Shown: positions 16,136 through 24,540 of the stretch, piece after piece
Numbering within the stretch: position 1 is the first letter of the stretch
Layout: the number at the start of each line of letters is the position of its first letter
Assembly (NCBI RefSeq): GCF_013410355.1
Contig: NZ_JACCFI010000001.1
Coordinates: forward strand, 1,674,001 to 1,738,000
Source: Agromyces hippuratus
GTDB taxonomy: Bacteria; Actinomycetota; Actinomycetes; Actinomycetales; Microbacteriaceae
Direction of reading: 5' to 3'
Length of the DNA stretch: 64,000 bases
Made by a program: the position numbers and the translations under genes
The notes under the pieces: model-generated
What the model was told of the DNA's origin: nothing
Seen by the model: only the letters and a program-made list of their open reading frames with translations
The model's database searches: none

Positions 16136-17020
16136 TCAGCGGTGCAGTCGCTGCTCTGCCGCCTTGACGACGTTCGCGAGCAGCATCGCGCGGGTCATCG
16201 GGCCGACGCCGCCCGGGTTCGGCGACAGGTGGCCGGCCACCTCGGCGACGGCCGGGTCGACGTCGCCCGTGAGCTTGCCCTTGCCCGTGTCTTCATCCTG
16301 CACGCGCGTGATGCCGACGTCGAGCACGGCGGCGCCGGGCTTGATCCAGTCGGCCTGCACGAGGTGCGGCACGCCGACGGCGGCCACGACGATGTCGGCG
16401 CGGCGCACCTCTGCAGCGAGGTCTTCGGTGCGCGAGTGCGTGAGCGTGACGGTGGCGTCGAGCCCCTTGCGGGTGAACAGCAGCCCGAGCGGGCGGCCGA
16501 CCGTGAGTCCCCGGCCGATCACCGTGACATGACGCCCCCGGATCGGCACGTCGTAGCGACGCAGCATCTCGACGATGCCGGCAGGTGTGCACGGCAGCGG
16601 CGACTGCAGCTCGCCCTCGATGCCGAGCACGAGCCGGCCGAGGTTCGTCGGGTGCAGCCCGTCGGCGTCCTTCTCGGGGTCGATGAGTTCGAGCATCGCG
16701 TTCTCGTCGTGACCGGCGGGCAGCGGGAGCTGCACGATGTAGCCGGTGACCCCGGGTGCCGTGTTGAGGTCGCGGATCGCGGCGCGCACGTCGGCGGTGG
16801 TGGCCGAGGCGGGCAGGTCGATGCGGATCGACTCGATGCCCACCTCGGCGCAGTCGCGGTGCTTGCCCGCGACGTACGACCGCGAGCCCGGGTCGTCGCC
16901 CACGAGCAGCGTGCCGAGGCCCGGCACGACGCCGTGCGCCTTCAGCAGCTGGATGCGCGAGGCGAGTTCGGTCTTGACGGCCGCCGCGGTGGCGACGCCG
17001 TCGAGGGTGATCGCGGTCAT
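16136..17020 (-). CDS. folD: Methylenetetrahydrofolate dehydrogenase/cyclohydrolase
   Basis: This 294-residue FolD interconverts 5,10-methylene-, methenyl- and 10-formyl-tetrahydrofolate using NADP. Family landmarks are LLVGDDPGSRSYVAGKHRDC, where the catalytic lysine lies in the YVAGKH motif, VQLPLPAG, the PCTP motif in LPCTPAGIVEMLRRY and VIGRGLTVGRPLG for NADP binding. It is the second gene of a glyA-folD operon, 9 bases after glyA. Both genes therefore come under the ZTP riboswitch upstream of glyA, matching one-carbon supply to purine demand. Confidence 0.95.
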   Translation of the reverse strand: MTAITLDGVATAAAVKTELASRIQLLKAHGVVPGLGTLLVGDDPGSRSYVAGKHRDCAEVGIESIRIDLPASATTADVRAAIRDLNTAPGVTGYIVQLPLPAGHDENAMLELIDPEKDADGLHPTNLGRLVLGIEGELQSPLPCTPAGIVEMLRRYDVPIRGRHVTVIGRGLTVGRPLGLLFTRKGLDATVTLTHSRTEDLAAEVRRADIVVAAVGVPHLVQADWIKPGAAVLDVGITRVQDEDTGKGKLTGDVDPAVAEVAGHLSPNPGGVGPMTRAMLLANVVKAAEQRLHR

Positions 17021-17029
17021 GGGGATTCC

Positions 17030-18304
17030 CTACTGCGCGAGGCCCGGGTACAGCGGGAACGCCGCCGTGAGGGCTTCGACGCGCGAACGGAGCGACGCGA
17101 CATCCGCCTCGCCCTGCAGCGCGAGCGCGATGATGTCGGCGACCTCGGTGAACTCGGCGTCGCCGAAGCCGCGGGTCGCGAGCGCGGGCGTGCCGATGCG
17201 CAGGCCCGAGGTGACCATGGGCGGGCGCGGGTCGAACGGCACCGAGTTGCGGTTCACGGTGATGAGCGCCGCGTGCAGGAGGTCTTCGGCCTGCTGGCCG
17301 TCGATCTTCGAGTTGCGGAGGTCGGCGAGCACGAGGTGCACATCGGTGCCGCCCGTGAGCACGTCGACGCCCGCAGCGCGCGAGTCGTCGGCCGTGAGAC
17401 GGGCCGCGAGGATCTGCGCGCCGCGGATGGTGCGCTCCTGACGGTTCTTGAACTCCTCGGATGCCGCGATCTTGAACGCCGTGGCCTTCGCCGCGATCAC
17501 GTGCATGAGCGGGCCGCCCTGCTGGCCCGGGAACACGTTGGAGTTGAGCTTCTTCGCGAGCTCCATGTCGCGCGAGACGATGAAGCCCGAGCGGGGGCCG
17601 CCGATCGTCTTGTGCACCGTCGACGAGACGACGTCGGCGTAGGGCACGGGGCTCGGGTGCAGACCGGCGGCCACGAGGCCGGCGAAGTGCGCCATGTCGA
17701 CCCAGAGCTTCGCACCGACCTCGTCGGCGATCGCGCGGAACGCGGCGAAGTCGAGGTGACGGGGGTAGGCCGACCAGCCGGCGATGATGACCTGCGGCTT
17801 GTGCTCGAGGGCCTTGTCGCGCACGACGTTCATGTCGACGAGGAAGGTCTCGGGGTCGACGCCGTACGAGACGGCGTTGTAGAGCTTGCCCGAGAAGTTC
17901 AGCTTCATTCCGTGCGTGAGGTGGCCGCCATGGGCGAGCTCGAGGCCGAGGATGGTGTCGCCCGGGGTCGCGATCGCGGAGAGCACGGCCGCGTTCGCGG
18001 TCGCACCCGAGTGCGGCTGCACGTTGGCGTACTCGGCGCCGAAGAGCGACTTCGCCCGCTCGATCGCGAGCGACTCGGCGACGTCGACGTACTCGCAGCC
18101 GCCGTAGTAGCGGCGGCCGGGATAACCCTCGGCGTACTTGTTGGTGAGGACGCTGCCCTGCGACTGCAGGACGGAGACGGGAACGAAGTTCTCGCTCGCG
18201 ATCATCTCGAGGTAGTCGCGCTGGCGACCGAGTTCGAGCTCGAGAACTTCGGCGATCTCGGGGTCGACTTCGGAAAGCGGCGCATTGAAAACGGACTCGG
18301 CCAA
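17030..18304 (-). CDS. glyA: Serine hydroxymethyltransferase
   Basis: This PLP enzyme converts serine plus tetrahydrofolate to glycine plus methylenetetrahydrofolate. The PLP lysine is K232 in TVHKTIGGPRSG, and YYGGCEYVD, HSGATANAAV and WVDMAHFAGL are typical. I choose the TTG at 18304, giving 424 residues. An AAGGAG sits 6 bases before it, and the resulting N-terminus (ESVFNAPLSEVDPEIAEV) matches the family length. The ATG at 18319 would place that same ribosome binding site inside the coding region. A ZTP riboswitch lies in the 5' leader, and folD follows in the operon. Confidence 0.94.
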   Translation of the reverse strand: MAESVFNAPLSEVDPEIAEVLELELGRQRDYLEMIASENFVPVSVLQSQGSVLTNKYAEGYPGRRYYGGCEYVDVAESLAIERAKSLFGAEYANVQPHSGATANAAVLSAIATPGDTILGLELAHGGHLTHGMKLNFSGKLYNAVSYGVDPETFLVDMNVVRDKALEHKPQVIIAGWSAYPRHLDFAAFRAIADEVGAKLWVDMAHFAGLVAAGLHPSPVPYADVVSSTVHKTIGGPRSGFIVSRDMELAKKLNSNVFPGQQGGPLMHVIAAKATAFKIAASEEFKNRQERTIRGAQILAARLTADDSRAAGVDVLTGGTDVHLVLADLRNSKIDGQQAEDLLHAALITVNRNSVPFDPRPPMVTSGLRIGTPALATRGFGDAEFTEVADIIALALQGEADVASLRSRVEALTAAFPLYPGLAQ

Positions 18305-18374
18305 GACTGGCTCCTTCATGACAAACGGACCTACGTGGGGTGCTGCCTCGCGCGCGCCAGCGCCGAGGTATGCG

Positions 18375-18450
18375 TACCGGCCCAGGCGTGCGGTCGGTCC
18401 GTGCCAGTCGCTCCCCGATGGTATCCATCTCAACGCCAGTCGCGACCCTC
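18375..18450 (-). ncRNA. ZTP (pfl) riboswitch upstream of glyA-folD
   Basis: Read on the minus strand, GGGTCGCGACTGGCG (18448-18434) is followed by ACCATCGGGGAGCGAC and then CCGCACGCCTGGGCCGG. These are the two conserved halves of the pfl motif that binds ZTP/ZMP, the alarmone of 10-formyl-tetrahydrofolate shortage. Its position 70-145 bases ahead of glyA-folD fits the known class exactly. The leader after the aptamer has a possible CCTCG/CGAGG stem but no T-run, so translational control of the TTG start is as likely as termination. Identification rests on consensus recognition by eye. Confidence 0.9.
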
Positions 18451-18499
18451 GAAGCTTAGCAACGGTTGCGCCTCGGTGCCGACGGGTCGGCGAACGGGA

Positions 18500-19693
18500 T
18501 CAGCGTCCGGTCAGCCGGGTCACGAAGATCCACCAGAGGACCACGCCGATGACCCCGGCGATGCTCGCCCAGCGGATGCCGCCGCGCAGGCGCTTGCCGC
18601 CCGGTGCGATCGTCGGATCGCCCGGGCGTGGCGGCACCGCATGACCGAGGAATGCAGCGGATGCCCCGGGCGAGAGGGATGTCTCGGGCGAGACGGATGC
18701 CTCGGGCGAGCCCGGCAGCTCGGGCGCGCCGCCCGCCGCTCGCTCGTCGGCATACCGCTGCGTTCGCGAGAGCACCTTCGCCCCGACCAGGTCGGCGGCG
18801 TGGAACGCCCGGCGCCACGCGCCGGCGTCGGCGGAGTCGATGGGGTCGGGGGCGTAGAGGAAGAGCCAGCGGTCGACGAGCTCGACGTCCCACCCCGCGG
18901 CCTCGTCGATCAGGAGCGCCATGAGGTCGGGGGTGAAGACGTAGAGGGCGTCCCGCTCGTACTCGCTCGGTGCGTACAGGGTGAAGTGCCGGTCGAAGTC
19001 GCCCTCGAGGTGCAGCACCTGACTCCGTGCGAATGCCGCGGGCAGGCTGCTGAACACGCGGTCGTTCGCCTTGGCGTCGAGCAGCATGTGCGGCACCGGG
19101 CGGTCGAGCGCGACGGCGATGTATCCCCACGACGAGACGCGCTCGTCGTCGCCGCTGCCGGTCGTGTACCGATACGAGCCGAGTTCGGCGAACCGGCCGC
19201 TCGTCGATCGCAGCCGGTCGTAGCTCGTGCGGTTCCTCCCGAGACCGAACACGGTGCCCGGGTAGGGCGGATCCGGCGAGGTCACGGCGAAGTCGAAGCC
19301 GTTCGCCGCGGCGAACCGGTCGAGTCGGTACCAGCGCTGCCAGTCGCTGCCCCGCCGCACCCGTCGCACGATCGCGACGATGACGAGCACGAGCGCGGCG
19401 AGCACGAACAGCGGGAAGAGGAGCAGCACGACCGGCACGTCGCTGAAGGCATTCCCGAACGAGGAGAGGAACAGGCTGACGAACACGGTGCCGATGATCG
19501 CGAACACGAAGAACACGACGACCACGACCACCACGCCGAACACCGTGGTGATCGTCTGGACGCCCGTCTGCGCGTGCTGCGAGCCGGACGCCTTCATCGC
19601 CTGCCGGAACGAACGCACCGCGGCGGGGTCGACCGGCGCCTCGAGCGCGGAGAAGTCCAAGCGGTCGTGCGGCACGGGGAGGGCGCTCGTCAT
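18500..19693 (-). CDS. Membrane protein of unknown function (DUF3137-like)
   Basis: This 397-residue protein is not assigned to a pathway. It has two long hydrophobic segments at about 45-75 and 85-110, a cytoplasmic-looking region with YRLDRFAAANGFDFAV and repeated beta-type segments, a low-complexity Ser-Pro-Glu region near 340-358, and a last transmembrane segment close to the C-terminus. The N-terminal part resembles DUF3137-type proteins, but I am not certain. The ATG at 19693 lies 7 bases after TACGCT, so I prefer it to the GTG two codons upstream. It is monocistronic. Confidence 0.7.
   Translation of the reverse strand: MTSALPVPHDRLDFSALEAPVDPAAVRSFRQAMKASGSQHAQTGVQTITTVFGVVVVVVVFFVFAIIGTVFVSLFLSSFGNAFSDVPVVLLLFPLFVLAALVLVIVAIVRRVRRGSDWQRWYRLDRFAAANGFDFAVTSPDPPYPGTVFGLGRNRTSYDRLRSTSGRFAELGSYRYTTGSGDDERVSSWGYIAVALDRPVPHMLLDAKANDRVFSSLPAAFARSQVLHLEGDFDRHFTLYAPSEYERDALYVFTPDLMALLIDEAAGWDVELVDRWLFLYAPDPIDSADAGAWRRAFHAADLVGAKVLSRTQRYADERAAGGAPELPGSPEASVSPETSLSPGASAAFLGHAVPPRPGDPTIAPGGKRLRGGIRWASIAGVIGVVLWWIFVTRLTGR
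18659..18712 (-). repeat. Three tandem 18-base repeats in the membrane protein gene
   Basis: Three units of the form GGATGYCYCGGGCGAGAS start at 18659, 18677 and 18695. They encode the Ser-Pro-Glu/Gly repeat of the low-complexity linker. Confidence 0.8.
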
Positions 19694-19700
19694 TCGCACG

Positions 19701-19706
19701 AGCGTA
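19701..19706 (-). promoter_or_regulatory. -10 box of a leaderless promoter (membrane protein)
   Basis: TACGCT on the minus strand, 7 bases before the ATG at 19693. Confidence 0.4.
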
Positions 19707-19740
19707 CTGCCGTCGGGCGCCGATTCATGCGACGATACGA

Positions 19741-19755
19741 GTTAGGACTCCTTAC
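19741..19755 (+). promoter_or_regulatory. Candidate ROK-repressor operator upstream of the GH20 gene
   Basis: GTTAGGACTCCTTAC has the form GTTAG-N4-CCTTAC, which also makes up the centre of the palindrome at 43481-43507 in front of the ROK repressor gene. Its arms GTTAGGA and TCCTTAC are complementary except at one position. It sits 20 bases before the GH20 ATG. Confidence 0.45.
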
Positions 19756-19775
19756 TTCCCAACGAACGAGGACGC

Positions 19776-21422
19776 ATGCGACGACGCATCCGAACCACCT
19801 TCAGCACCGTCGGCCTGATCACCGCCAGCCTGGTCGGCGCCGTGGTCGCGCTCGGCGGCTGCACCGCCACGCAAGAGAACGGAGACGCCGTGACCGGCAT
19901 CATCCCGGCCCCCGTCGAGTTCGAGCTCACGCACGGCGCGCCGTTCACCATCACCGATGAGACCCGCTTCGTCGCGAGCGGCGACGCCGCCGCGGTGGCG
20001 GAGACGTTCGCGGCGCAGGCGCGCCTCGCCACCGGGTTCGACCTGCCGGTGGTCGATGGCGGGACCGCGGCATCCGACATCGCGCTCGTGATCGATGCGG
20101 AGGCCGGAACCGGTGAGGAGGCGTACACGCTCGAGAGCGGCGCCGACGGCGTCCGCATCGCGGCGCCCTCCCCCGCGGGGCTCTTCCGGGGCACGCAGAC
20201 CCTGCGCCAGCTGCTGCCCGCCGAGATCGAGCGAGCGGATGCCTCGACGGCGCCCGATGGCGGCTGGACCGTGCCCGCGGCATCCGTCGCCGATGCCCCC
20301 CGCTTCGCCTACCGCGGCTCGATGCTCGACGTCGCCCGCCACTTCTTCCCGGTGCAGGACGTGCTCGACCACATCGACCGCATCGCCATGCTGAAGCTCA
20401 ACGTGCTGCACCTGCACCTCACCGACGACCAGGGCTGGCGACTGCAGATCGATTCGTGGCCCCAACTCACCGGCATCGGCGCATCGACCTCGACCGGAGG
20501 CGACGGCGGCGGCTTCTATTCGAAGGCCGACTACGCACGCATCGTGGAGTACGCCGCCGAGCGGTTCGTGACCGTCGTGCCCGAGATCGACCTGCCCGGC
20601 CACACCAACGCGGCCCTCAGCGCCTATCCCGAGCTGAACTGCGACGGGGTCGCGCCGCAGCCGTACGAGGGCATCGAGGTCGGCTTCTCGTCGCTGTGCG
20701 CGTCACCCGAGCGCGCCGAGGCGACCGACCGGTTCCTCGCCGACGTGCTGGGCGAGGTCGCCGAGATGACGCCCGGCCCGTGGCTGCACGTCGGCGGCGA
20801 CGAGTCGCTCGCGACGTCGGAGGCCGACTACCTCGACCTGGTGCGGCGCATCGCCGCGGCCGGGGCCGCGACCGGCAAGACCGTGATCGGCTGGCACGAG
20901 ATGGGCGCGTCGCGCGAACTGCCGGCCGGCACGGTCGGTCAGTACTGGGACTTCGTCGCCCCCCGCGACGATGCTGCCGAGCACACGACCTCGTTCGTCG
21001 AGCAGGGCGGCAGCGTCATCCTCTCCCCCGCAGATGTCGCCTACCTCGACATGAAGTACCCCGACGACCCCGACGGCCCGCTCGGCGGCAAGCTCGGGCA
21101 GCTGTGGGCCGACGGCCCGACGACGCTCGAGGAGGCCTACGGGTGGGAGCCGACGGCCATCGTGCCCGGCCTCGCCGAGACCGACATCCTCGGCGTCGAG
21201 GCGCCCGTGTGGACCGAGACCCTCGGCACCGCGGACGAGCTGGAGTTCATGGTGTTCCCGCGCATCACGGCGATCGCCGAGATCGCGTGGTCGCCGGCGC
21301 CCGACGGGGGCGCTGCGCGCGATGCATCCGACTTCGGTGCGCGGCTCGCCTCGCTCGGCACGCACCTCGACGCACTCGGCATCGACTACCGCAAGGTCGA
21401 CGGGGTGGCCTGGGTCGAGTAG
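19776..21422 (+). CDS. Beta-N-acetylhexosaminidase, GH20 lipoprotein
   Basis: This 548-residue exported enzyme releases terminal GlcNAc/GalNAc from chitooligosaccharides and glycans outside the cell. The N-terminus is basic and hydrophobic with the lipobox LGGC (C29). A GH20b-type alpha/beta domain follows at 40-175, then the catalytic barrel from about 178 (FAYRGSMLDVARHFFPV, LHLHLTDDQGWRLQI). The catalytic pair is D342-E343 in HVGGDES, which supports substrate-assisted catalysis. The ATG is chosen for the signal peptide and the GAGGAC before it. The operator-like site upstream links it to the ROK repressor of the GlcNAc uptake locus more than 22 kb away. Confidence 0.93.
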   Translation: MRRRIRTTFSTVGLITASLVGAVVALGGCTATQENGDAVTGIIPAPVEFELTHGAPFTITDETRFVASGDAAAVAETFAAQARLATGFDLPVVDGGTAASDIALVIDAEAGTGEEAYTLESGADGVRIAAPSPAGLFRGTQTLRQLLPAEIERADASTAPDGGWTVPAASVADAPRFAYRGSMLDVARHFFPVQDVLDHIDRIAMLKLNVLHLHLTDDQGWRLQIDSWPQLTGIGASTSTGGDGGGFYSKADYARIVEYAAERFVTVVPEIDLPGHTNAALSAYPELNCDGVAPQPYEGIEVGFSSLCASPERAEATDRFLADVLGEVAEMTPGPWLHVGGDESLATSEADYLDLVRRIAAAGAATGKTVIGWHEMGASRELPAGTVGQYWDFVAPRDDAAEHTTSFVEQGGSVILSPADVAYLDMKYPDDPDGPLGGKLGQLWADGPTTLEEAYGWEPTAIVPGLAETDILGVEAPVWTETLGTADELEFMVFPRITAIAEIAWSPAPDGGAARDASDFGARLASLGTHLDALGIDYRKVDGVAWVE

Positions 21423-21632
21423 CTCACCCGCTCGCCGCCCTGCCCTGCTGCGTCGATCGCCGGCTGCCAGGAGATCGTGCGCGAGTCAGGACGGTTCCCG
21501 CGATCGCGTCCTGCGCAGCTGACGGTCGCCTGAACACGGCGACCTCTCCTGCACCGCCTGTCCCACCAGGACCTCGTCCACATAGGTCATCGAGTCCGAG
21601 CCGCATGCGGCTCGATGGGCGAGGCTCGAGGA
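21423..21632. other. Short intergenic stretch without visible genes
   Basis: I see no ORF, hairpin or clear promoter here. The sequence is less GC-rich than its surroundings, and the end near 21615-21630 carries GGCTCGAGGA as the probable ribosome binding site for the next gene. Confidence 0.5.
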
Positions 21633-22505
21633 ATGGACCTCGCTGAATGGGTCGCCGGGAGCAACGACATCCGTCATGTCGACGACGCACTCCGCGACGG
21701 ATTCACTCGCTACGCGATCCGCACGGCTGTCGCCTCCGGAGAGGTCCGGCGGGTGAGACGGTGGCTCGTTCGGGCGACGGCGCCGCCGCGCCTGATCCGT
21801 GCTGCACAGGTGGGCGGAAGAGTCGCGTGCGTGTCTGCGGCTCAGCATCATGGGCTTTGGACGATCGACGACGGACGACTTCACCTTGCCGTCTCGCCCA
21901 ACGCCTCACGGTTCGATGCCGGAGCCGCGATCGTTCATTGGAACGCCGGGCCGGTCGCCCCGCACCGGTACGAACTCGTCGAGCCGGTCGTCAACGCCCT
22001 CGTGCACCTCGCCGATTGCCGACCGTTCGATCAGGCGCTCGCGACCTGGGAGTCCGCCCTTCGCAGCGGCCGTGTCGCATCCGACCACCTCGACCGACTC
22101 CCGCTGCGCAGCGCCGCAGCTCGTCGGGTCAGGTCCGGCGCGTCGATGCTCTCGGACTCCGGCATCGAGACGATCCCGGTCGCGCGTCTCCGTCGCCTCG
22201 GCATCCGTGTACGACAGCAAGTGATGATCGACGGCCACCCGGTGGACGGGCTCATCGGCGATCGACTCGTGTATCAGGTCGACGGGTACGAGTTCCACAG
22301 CTCGGCCGAACAACGACGGCGCGACATCGCACAAGACCGTCGGCTGACCCTCATGGGGTACACAGTGGTCCGCATCGACTACAGACAGGTGCTGTTCGAG
22401 TGGCAGGAGGTCGAGTCGGAGTTCCGGCATGCGATCGCGATGGGACTCGATCGCGATTCAGGGGTTCGAACCCGACTCAGGCGGCAGCCGAGCCGTTCGT
22501 CCTGA
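21633..22505 (+). CDS. AbiEi-like antitoxin domain plus DUF559-type nuclease domain protein
   Basis: This 290-residue protein has an N-terminal winged-helix region of the type IV antitoxin AbiEi kind (VDDALRDGFTRYAIRTAVASG, then VRRVRRWLVRA and the CVSAAQHHGLW motif). The C-terminal domain reads VDGLIGDRLVYQVDGYEFHS, AEQRRRDIAQDRRLTLMGY and VVRIDYRQVL, a Vsr/DUF559 endonuclease-like fold. In the usual catalytic pattern a glutamate precedes VDG; here it is Gln. No AbiEii toxin partner lies beside it. Such solitary genes are common in actinobacteria, and their role is not established. Slightly lower GC and different codon use suggest mobility. Confidence 0.75.
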   Translation: MDLAEWVAGSNDIRHVDDALRDGFTRYAIRTAVASGEVRRVRRWLVRATAPPRLIRAAQVGGRVACVSAAQHHGLWTIDDGRLHLAVSPNASRFDAGAAIVHWNAGPVAPHRYELVEPVVNALVHLADCRPFDQALATWESALRSGRVASDHLDRLPLRSAAARRVRSGASMLSDSGIETIPVARLRRLGIRVRQQVMIDGHPVDGLIGDRLVYQVDGYEFHSSAEQRRRDIAQDRRLTLMGYTVVRIDYRQVLFEWQEVESEFRHAIAMGLDRDSGVRTRLRRQPSRSS

Positions 22506-22531
22506 GCGATGGACGAACTCCTGAAAATGAA

Positions 22532-22569
22532 GCGGATGCCGCGGGGCAGGCGGCACCCGCGACATCCGC
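22532..22569. terminator. Bidirectional terminator hairpin
   Basis: GCGGATGCCGCGGG pairs with CCCGCGACATCCGC with one mismatch. It lies between the convergent nuclease-like and ABC permease genes. Confidence 0.75.
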
Positions 22570-22581
22570 TGGTTCTGGTGG

Positions 22582-23490
22582 TTACTTGACGCTGCCGGCG
22601 GTGAGGCCCCCGACGAGGCGCTTCTCGATGATCATGAACAGGATGACCACCGGCACGATCGCGACGATCGAGACGCCGAACACGTACTGCCACGAGGTCT
22701 CGTACTGGCCGACGAACTTCGTGAGGGCCACGGAGAGCGGCTGGTTGCCCGCCGTTGAGAGGATCACGAGCGAGGCCGCGAACTCGTTCCAGCAGGCCAC
22801 GAAGGTGAAGACGATCGCCGTCACGATGCCGGGCCAGACGAGCGGCAGGCTGATCGTGAAGAGCACCCTGAGCCGGCCGGCGCCGTCGATCTGCGCCGCC
22901 TCGTCGACCTCCTTCGGGATGCCGGCGAAGAACGAGTGCATGATCCACACGGCGAACGAGAGGTTGAACGCGGCGTTGATGAAGATCATCGCCGCCCACG
23001 TGTCGATCATGTCGAACGCGAGGAACTGGCGGAACAGGCCCGAGGTCAGCACGGCCGGCTGCAGCATCTGCGTGACGATCACGAGGAAGAGGAACACCAT
23101 GCGGAACGGGAACTTGAACCGGGCCGTGTAGTACGCCGCGGGCATCGCGACGAGCAGCACGATCAGCGTCGCGAAGACCGAGATCACGATGGTCGAGATG
23201 AGGTTCTGCGGCAGCGGCGTCTCGGGCGTCGACCACATGTTGATGTAGTTCTCCCAGTGCCACTCCTCTGGGAAGTAGGTGGGGTCGACCGAGCGGATCT
23301 GCGCCTTCGTCTTCACCGAGCCGAAGAACATGATGACGTACGGGAGGACGAAGATCGCGAGCACGATGAAGCCGGCGAGCATGCGCACGAGCACCTTGCC
23401 GAGCGGCACCTGGTCTTCGGTGTAGCGGCGCTTGCGAGCGGATGCCGCGGGCGGGGCGATCGTCTCGAACGCGGGTGCGGTGACGGCCAC
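22582..23490 (-). CDS. Sugar ABC transporter permease, MalG type
   Basis: This 302-residue inner-membrane protein has six predicted transmembrane segments and the EAA loop EVDEAAQIDGAGRLRVLFTI near residue 200 that docks the ATPase. The GTG at 23490 lies 2 bases from the stop of the partner permease, with GAAGGAGG inside that gene's end. It is the last gene of the SBP-permease-permease operon. No ATPase gene is present, as is common for actinobacterial sugar importers that share an MsiK-type ATPase. Position opposite the galactosamine-type catabolic operon suggests an amino-sugar or glycan substrate. Confidence 0.9.
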   Translation of the reverse strand: MAVTAPAFETIAPPAASARKRRYTEDQVPLGKVLVRMLAGFIVLAIFVLPYVIMFFGSVKTKAQIRSVDPTYFPEEWHWENYINMWSTPETPLPQNLISTIVISVFATLIVLLVAMPAAYYTARFKFPFRMVFLFLVIVTQMLQPAVLTSGLFRQFLAFDMIDTWAAMIFINAAFNLSFAVWIMHSFFAGIPKEVDEAAQIDGAGRLRVLFTISLPLVWPGIVTAIVFTFVACWNEFAASLVILSTAGNQPLSVALTKFVGQYETSWQYVFGVSIVAIVPVVILFMIIEKRLVGGLTAGSVK

Positions 23491-23492
23491 GA

Positions 23493-24479
23493 TCAGACCT
23501 CCTTCATGGGCTTGACCACGCGCACGTAGATGGCGACGATCACGATGACGATGACGAACGCGACGACCGAGAGGGCGCTCGCGACATCGACCTTGTGCTG
23601 GTTCTGGATGTACTTGAAGATCATCGTCATGATCGTGTCGGCGTCGTAGCCGGGGATCGACCCGGTCATCACCTTCAGGATCGGCAGCGAGTTGAAGACG
23701 TTGATGATGTTGATGAGCACCGCGACGGCGAGGGCGCTGCGCAGTTGCGGCAGCACGACGCCCCAGTAGGTGCGGATGGGCCCGGCGCCGTCCATCTTGG
23801 CGGCCTCGAGCACCTCGCCCGGCACGGTCTGGAGTCCGGCGAGGATCGTGTACGTCGTGAACGGCAGCGACACGAAGATCGCGACGACGATCGACCACGC
23901 GAACGCGGTCGCAGGGTTCCGGGTCCAGCCGTAGCCCTCGGGCGTGTCGACGAGACCGATGTCGACGAGGAACTTGTTGATGATGCCGAAGTACGGCTCG
24001 AGGCCGTAGTAGACGACCATCGTCGTCATGACCACGGATGCCGCCCACGGGATGATCACCGCGAGGCGCACGATGCGACGCCCCGGGAAGGCCTTGTTGA
24101 GGATCTGCGCGAGGCCGAGCGAGATGATGACCGTCGCAGCGACGACCACGACGACCCAGACGATCGTTCGGCCGAAGATCGGCCAGAAGTAGGGGAAGTT
24201 GAAGACCTCGATGTAGTTGTCGAGGCCGACCGATCCCTTGTCGACGCCGCTCTGGGAGATATCACGGGTCGAGTTGTAGAACATGACGACGGCCGGGAAC
24301 AGCACGACGCCGAAGATGAGGATGAGGGCGGGGCCGATCCACGGCAGCGCGTGGAGCAGGTCGCGGCCCCGAGGGCGTGGGGCGGCGGGGTCGCCCTTGG
24401 CGGGGGTTCCGCGCCCGGGGCGGGGGCGGCCATCGGCCGCCCCCGCCTGGATCGGTGACGCATCGGATGTGGTGCTCAT
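23493..24479 (-). CDS. Sugar ABC transporter permease, MalF type
   Basis: This 328-residue permease has a Pro/Gly-rich cytoplasmic N-terminus of about 40 residues, six transmembrane segments and an EAA loop EVLEAAKMDGAGPIRTYWGV near residue 230. It would pair with the MalG-type protein downstream to form the transmembrane channel. It follows the substrate-binding protein gene by about 60 bases. The gene end contains the ribosome binding site of the next gene. Confidence 0.9.
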   Translation of the reverse strand: MSTTSDASPIQAGAADGRPRPGRGTPAKGDPAAPRPRGRDLLHALPWIGPALILIFGVVLFPAVVMFYNSTRDISQSGVDKGSVGLDNYIEVFNFPYFWPIFGRTIVWVVVVVAATVIISLGLAQILNKAFPGRRIVRLAVIIPWAASVVMTTMVVYYGLEPYFGIINKFLVDIGLVDTPEGYGWTRNPATAFAWSIVVAIFVSLPFTTYTILAGLQTVPGEVLEAAKMDGAGPIRTYWGVVLPQLRSALAVAVLINIINVFNSLPILKVMTGSIPGYDADTIMTMIFKYIQNQHKVDVASALSVVAFVIVIVIVAIYVRVVKPMKEV

Positions 24480-24540
24480 GGTTCGGTGGTCACCGATCCC
24501 TCCGGGTGTTGCGAACGGACTGCTGGTCGTGCAGGCGGGA

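Noticed and set aside
18317..18319. ATG at 18319 as glyA start
   Set aside because: The AAGGAG would fall inside the coding region, and the next TTG has ideal spacing to it. The family N-terminus also fits the TTG.
16055..19960. A very long plus-strand open frame across folD, glyA and the membrane protein gene
   Set aside because: It is antisense to three well-conserved genes, and its product is a compositionally biased Arg/Asp/His/Val-rich sequence. Stop codons are simply rare on the opposite strand of GC-rich genes.
22463..22472. GGTTCGAACC, like a tRNA T-arm
   Set aside because: It lies inside the nuclease-like coding sequence, and no acceptor, D or anticodon arms can be folded around it.
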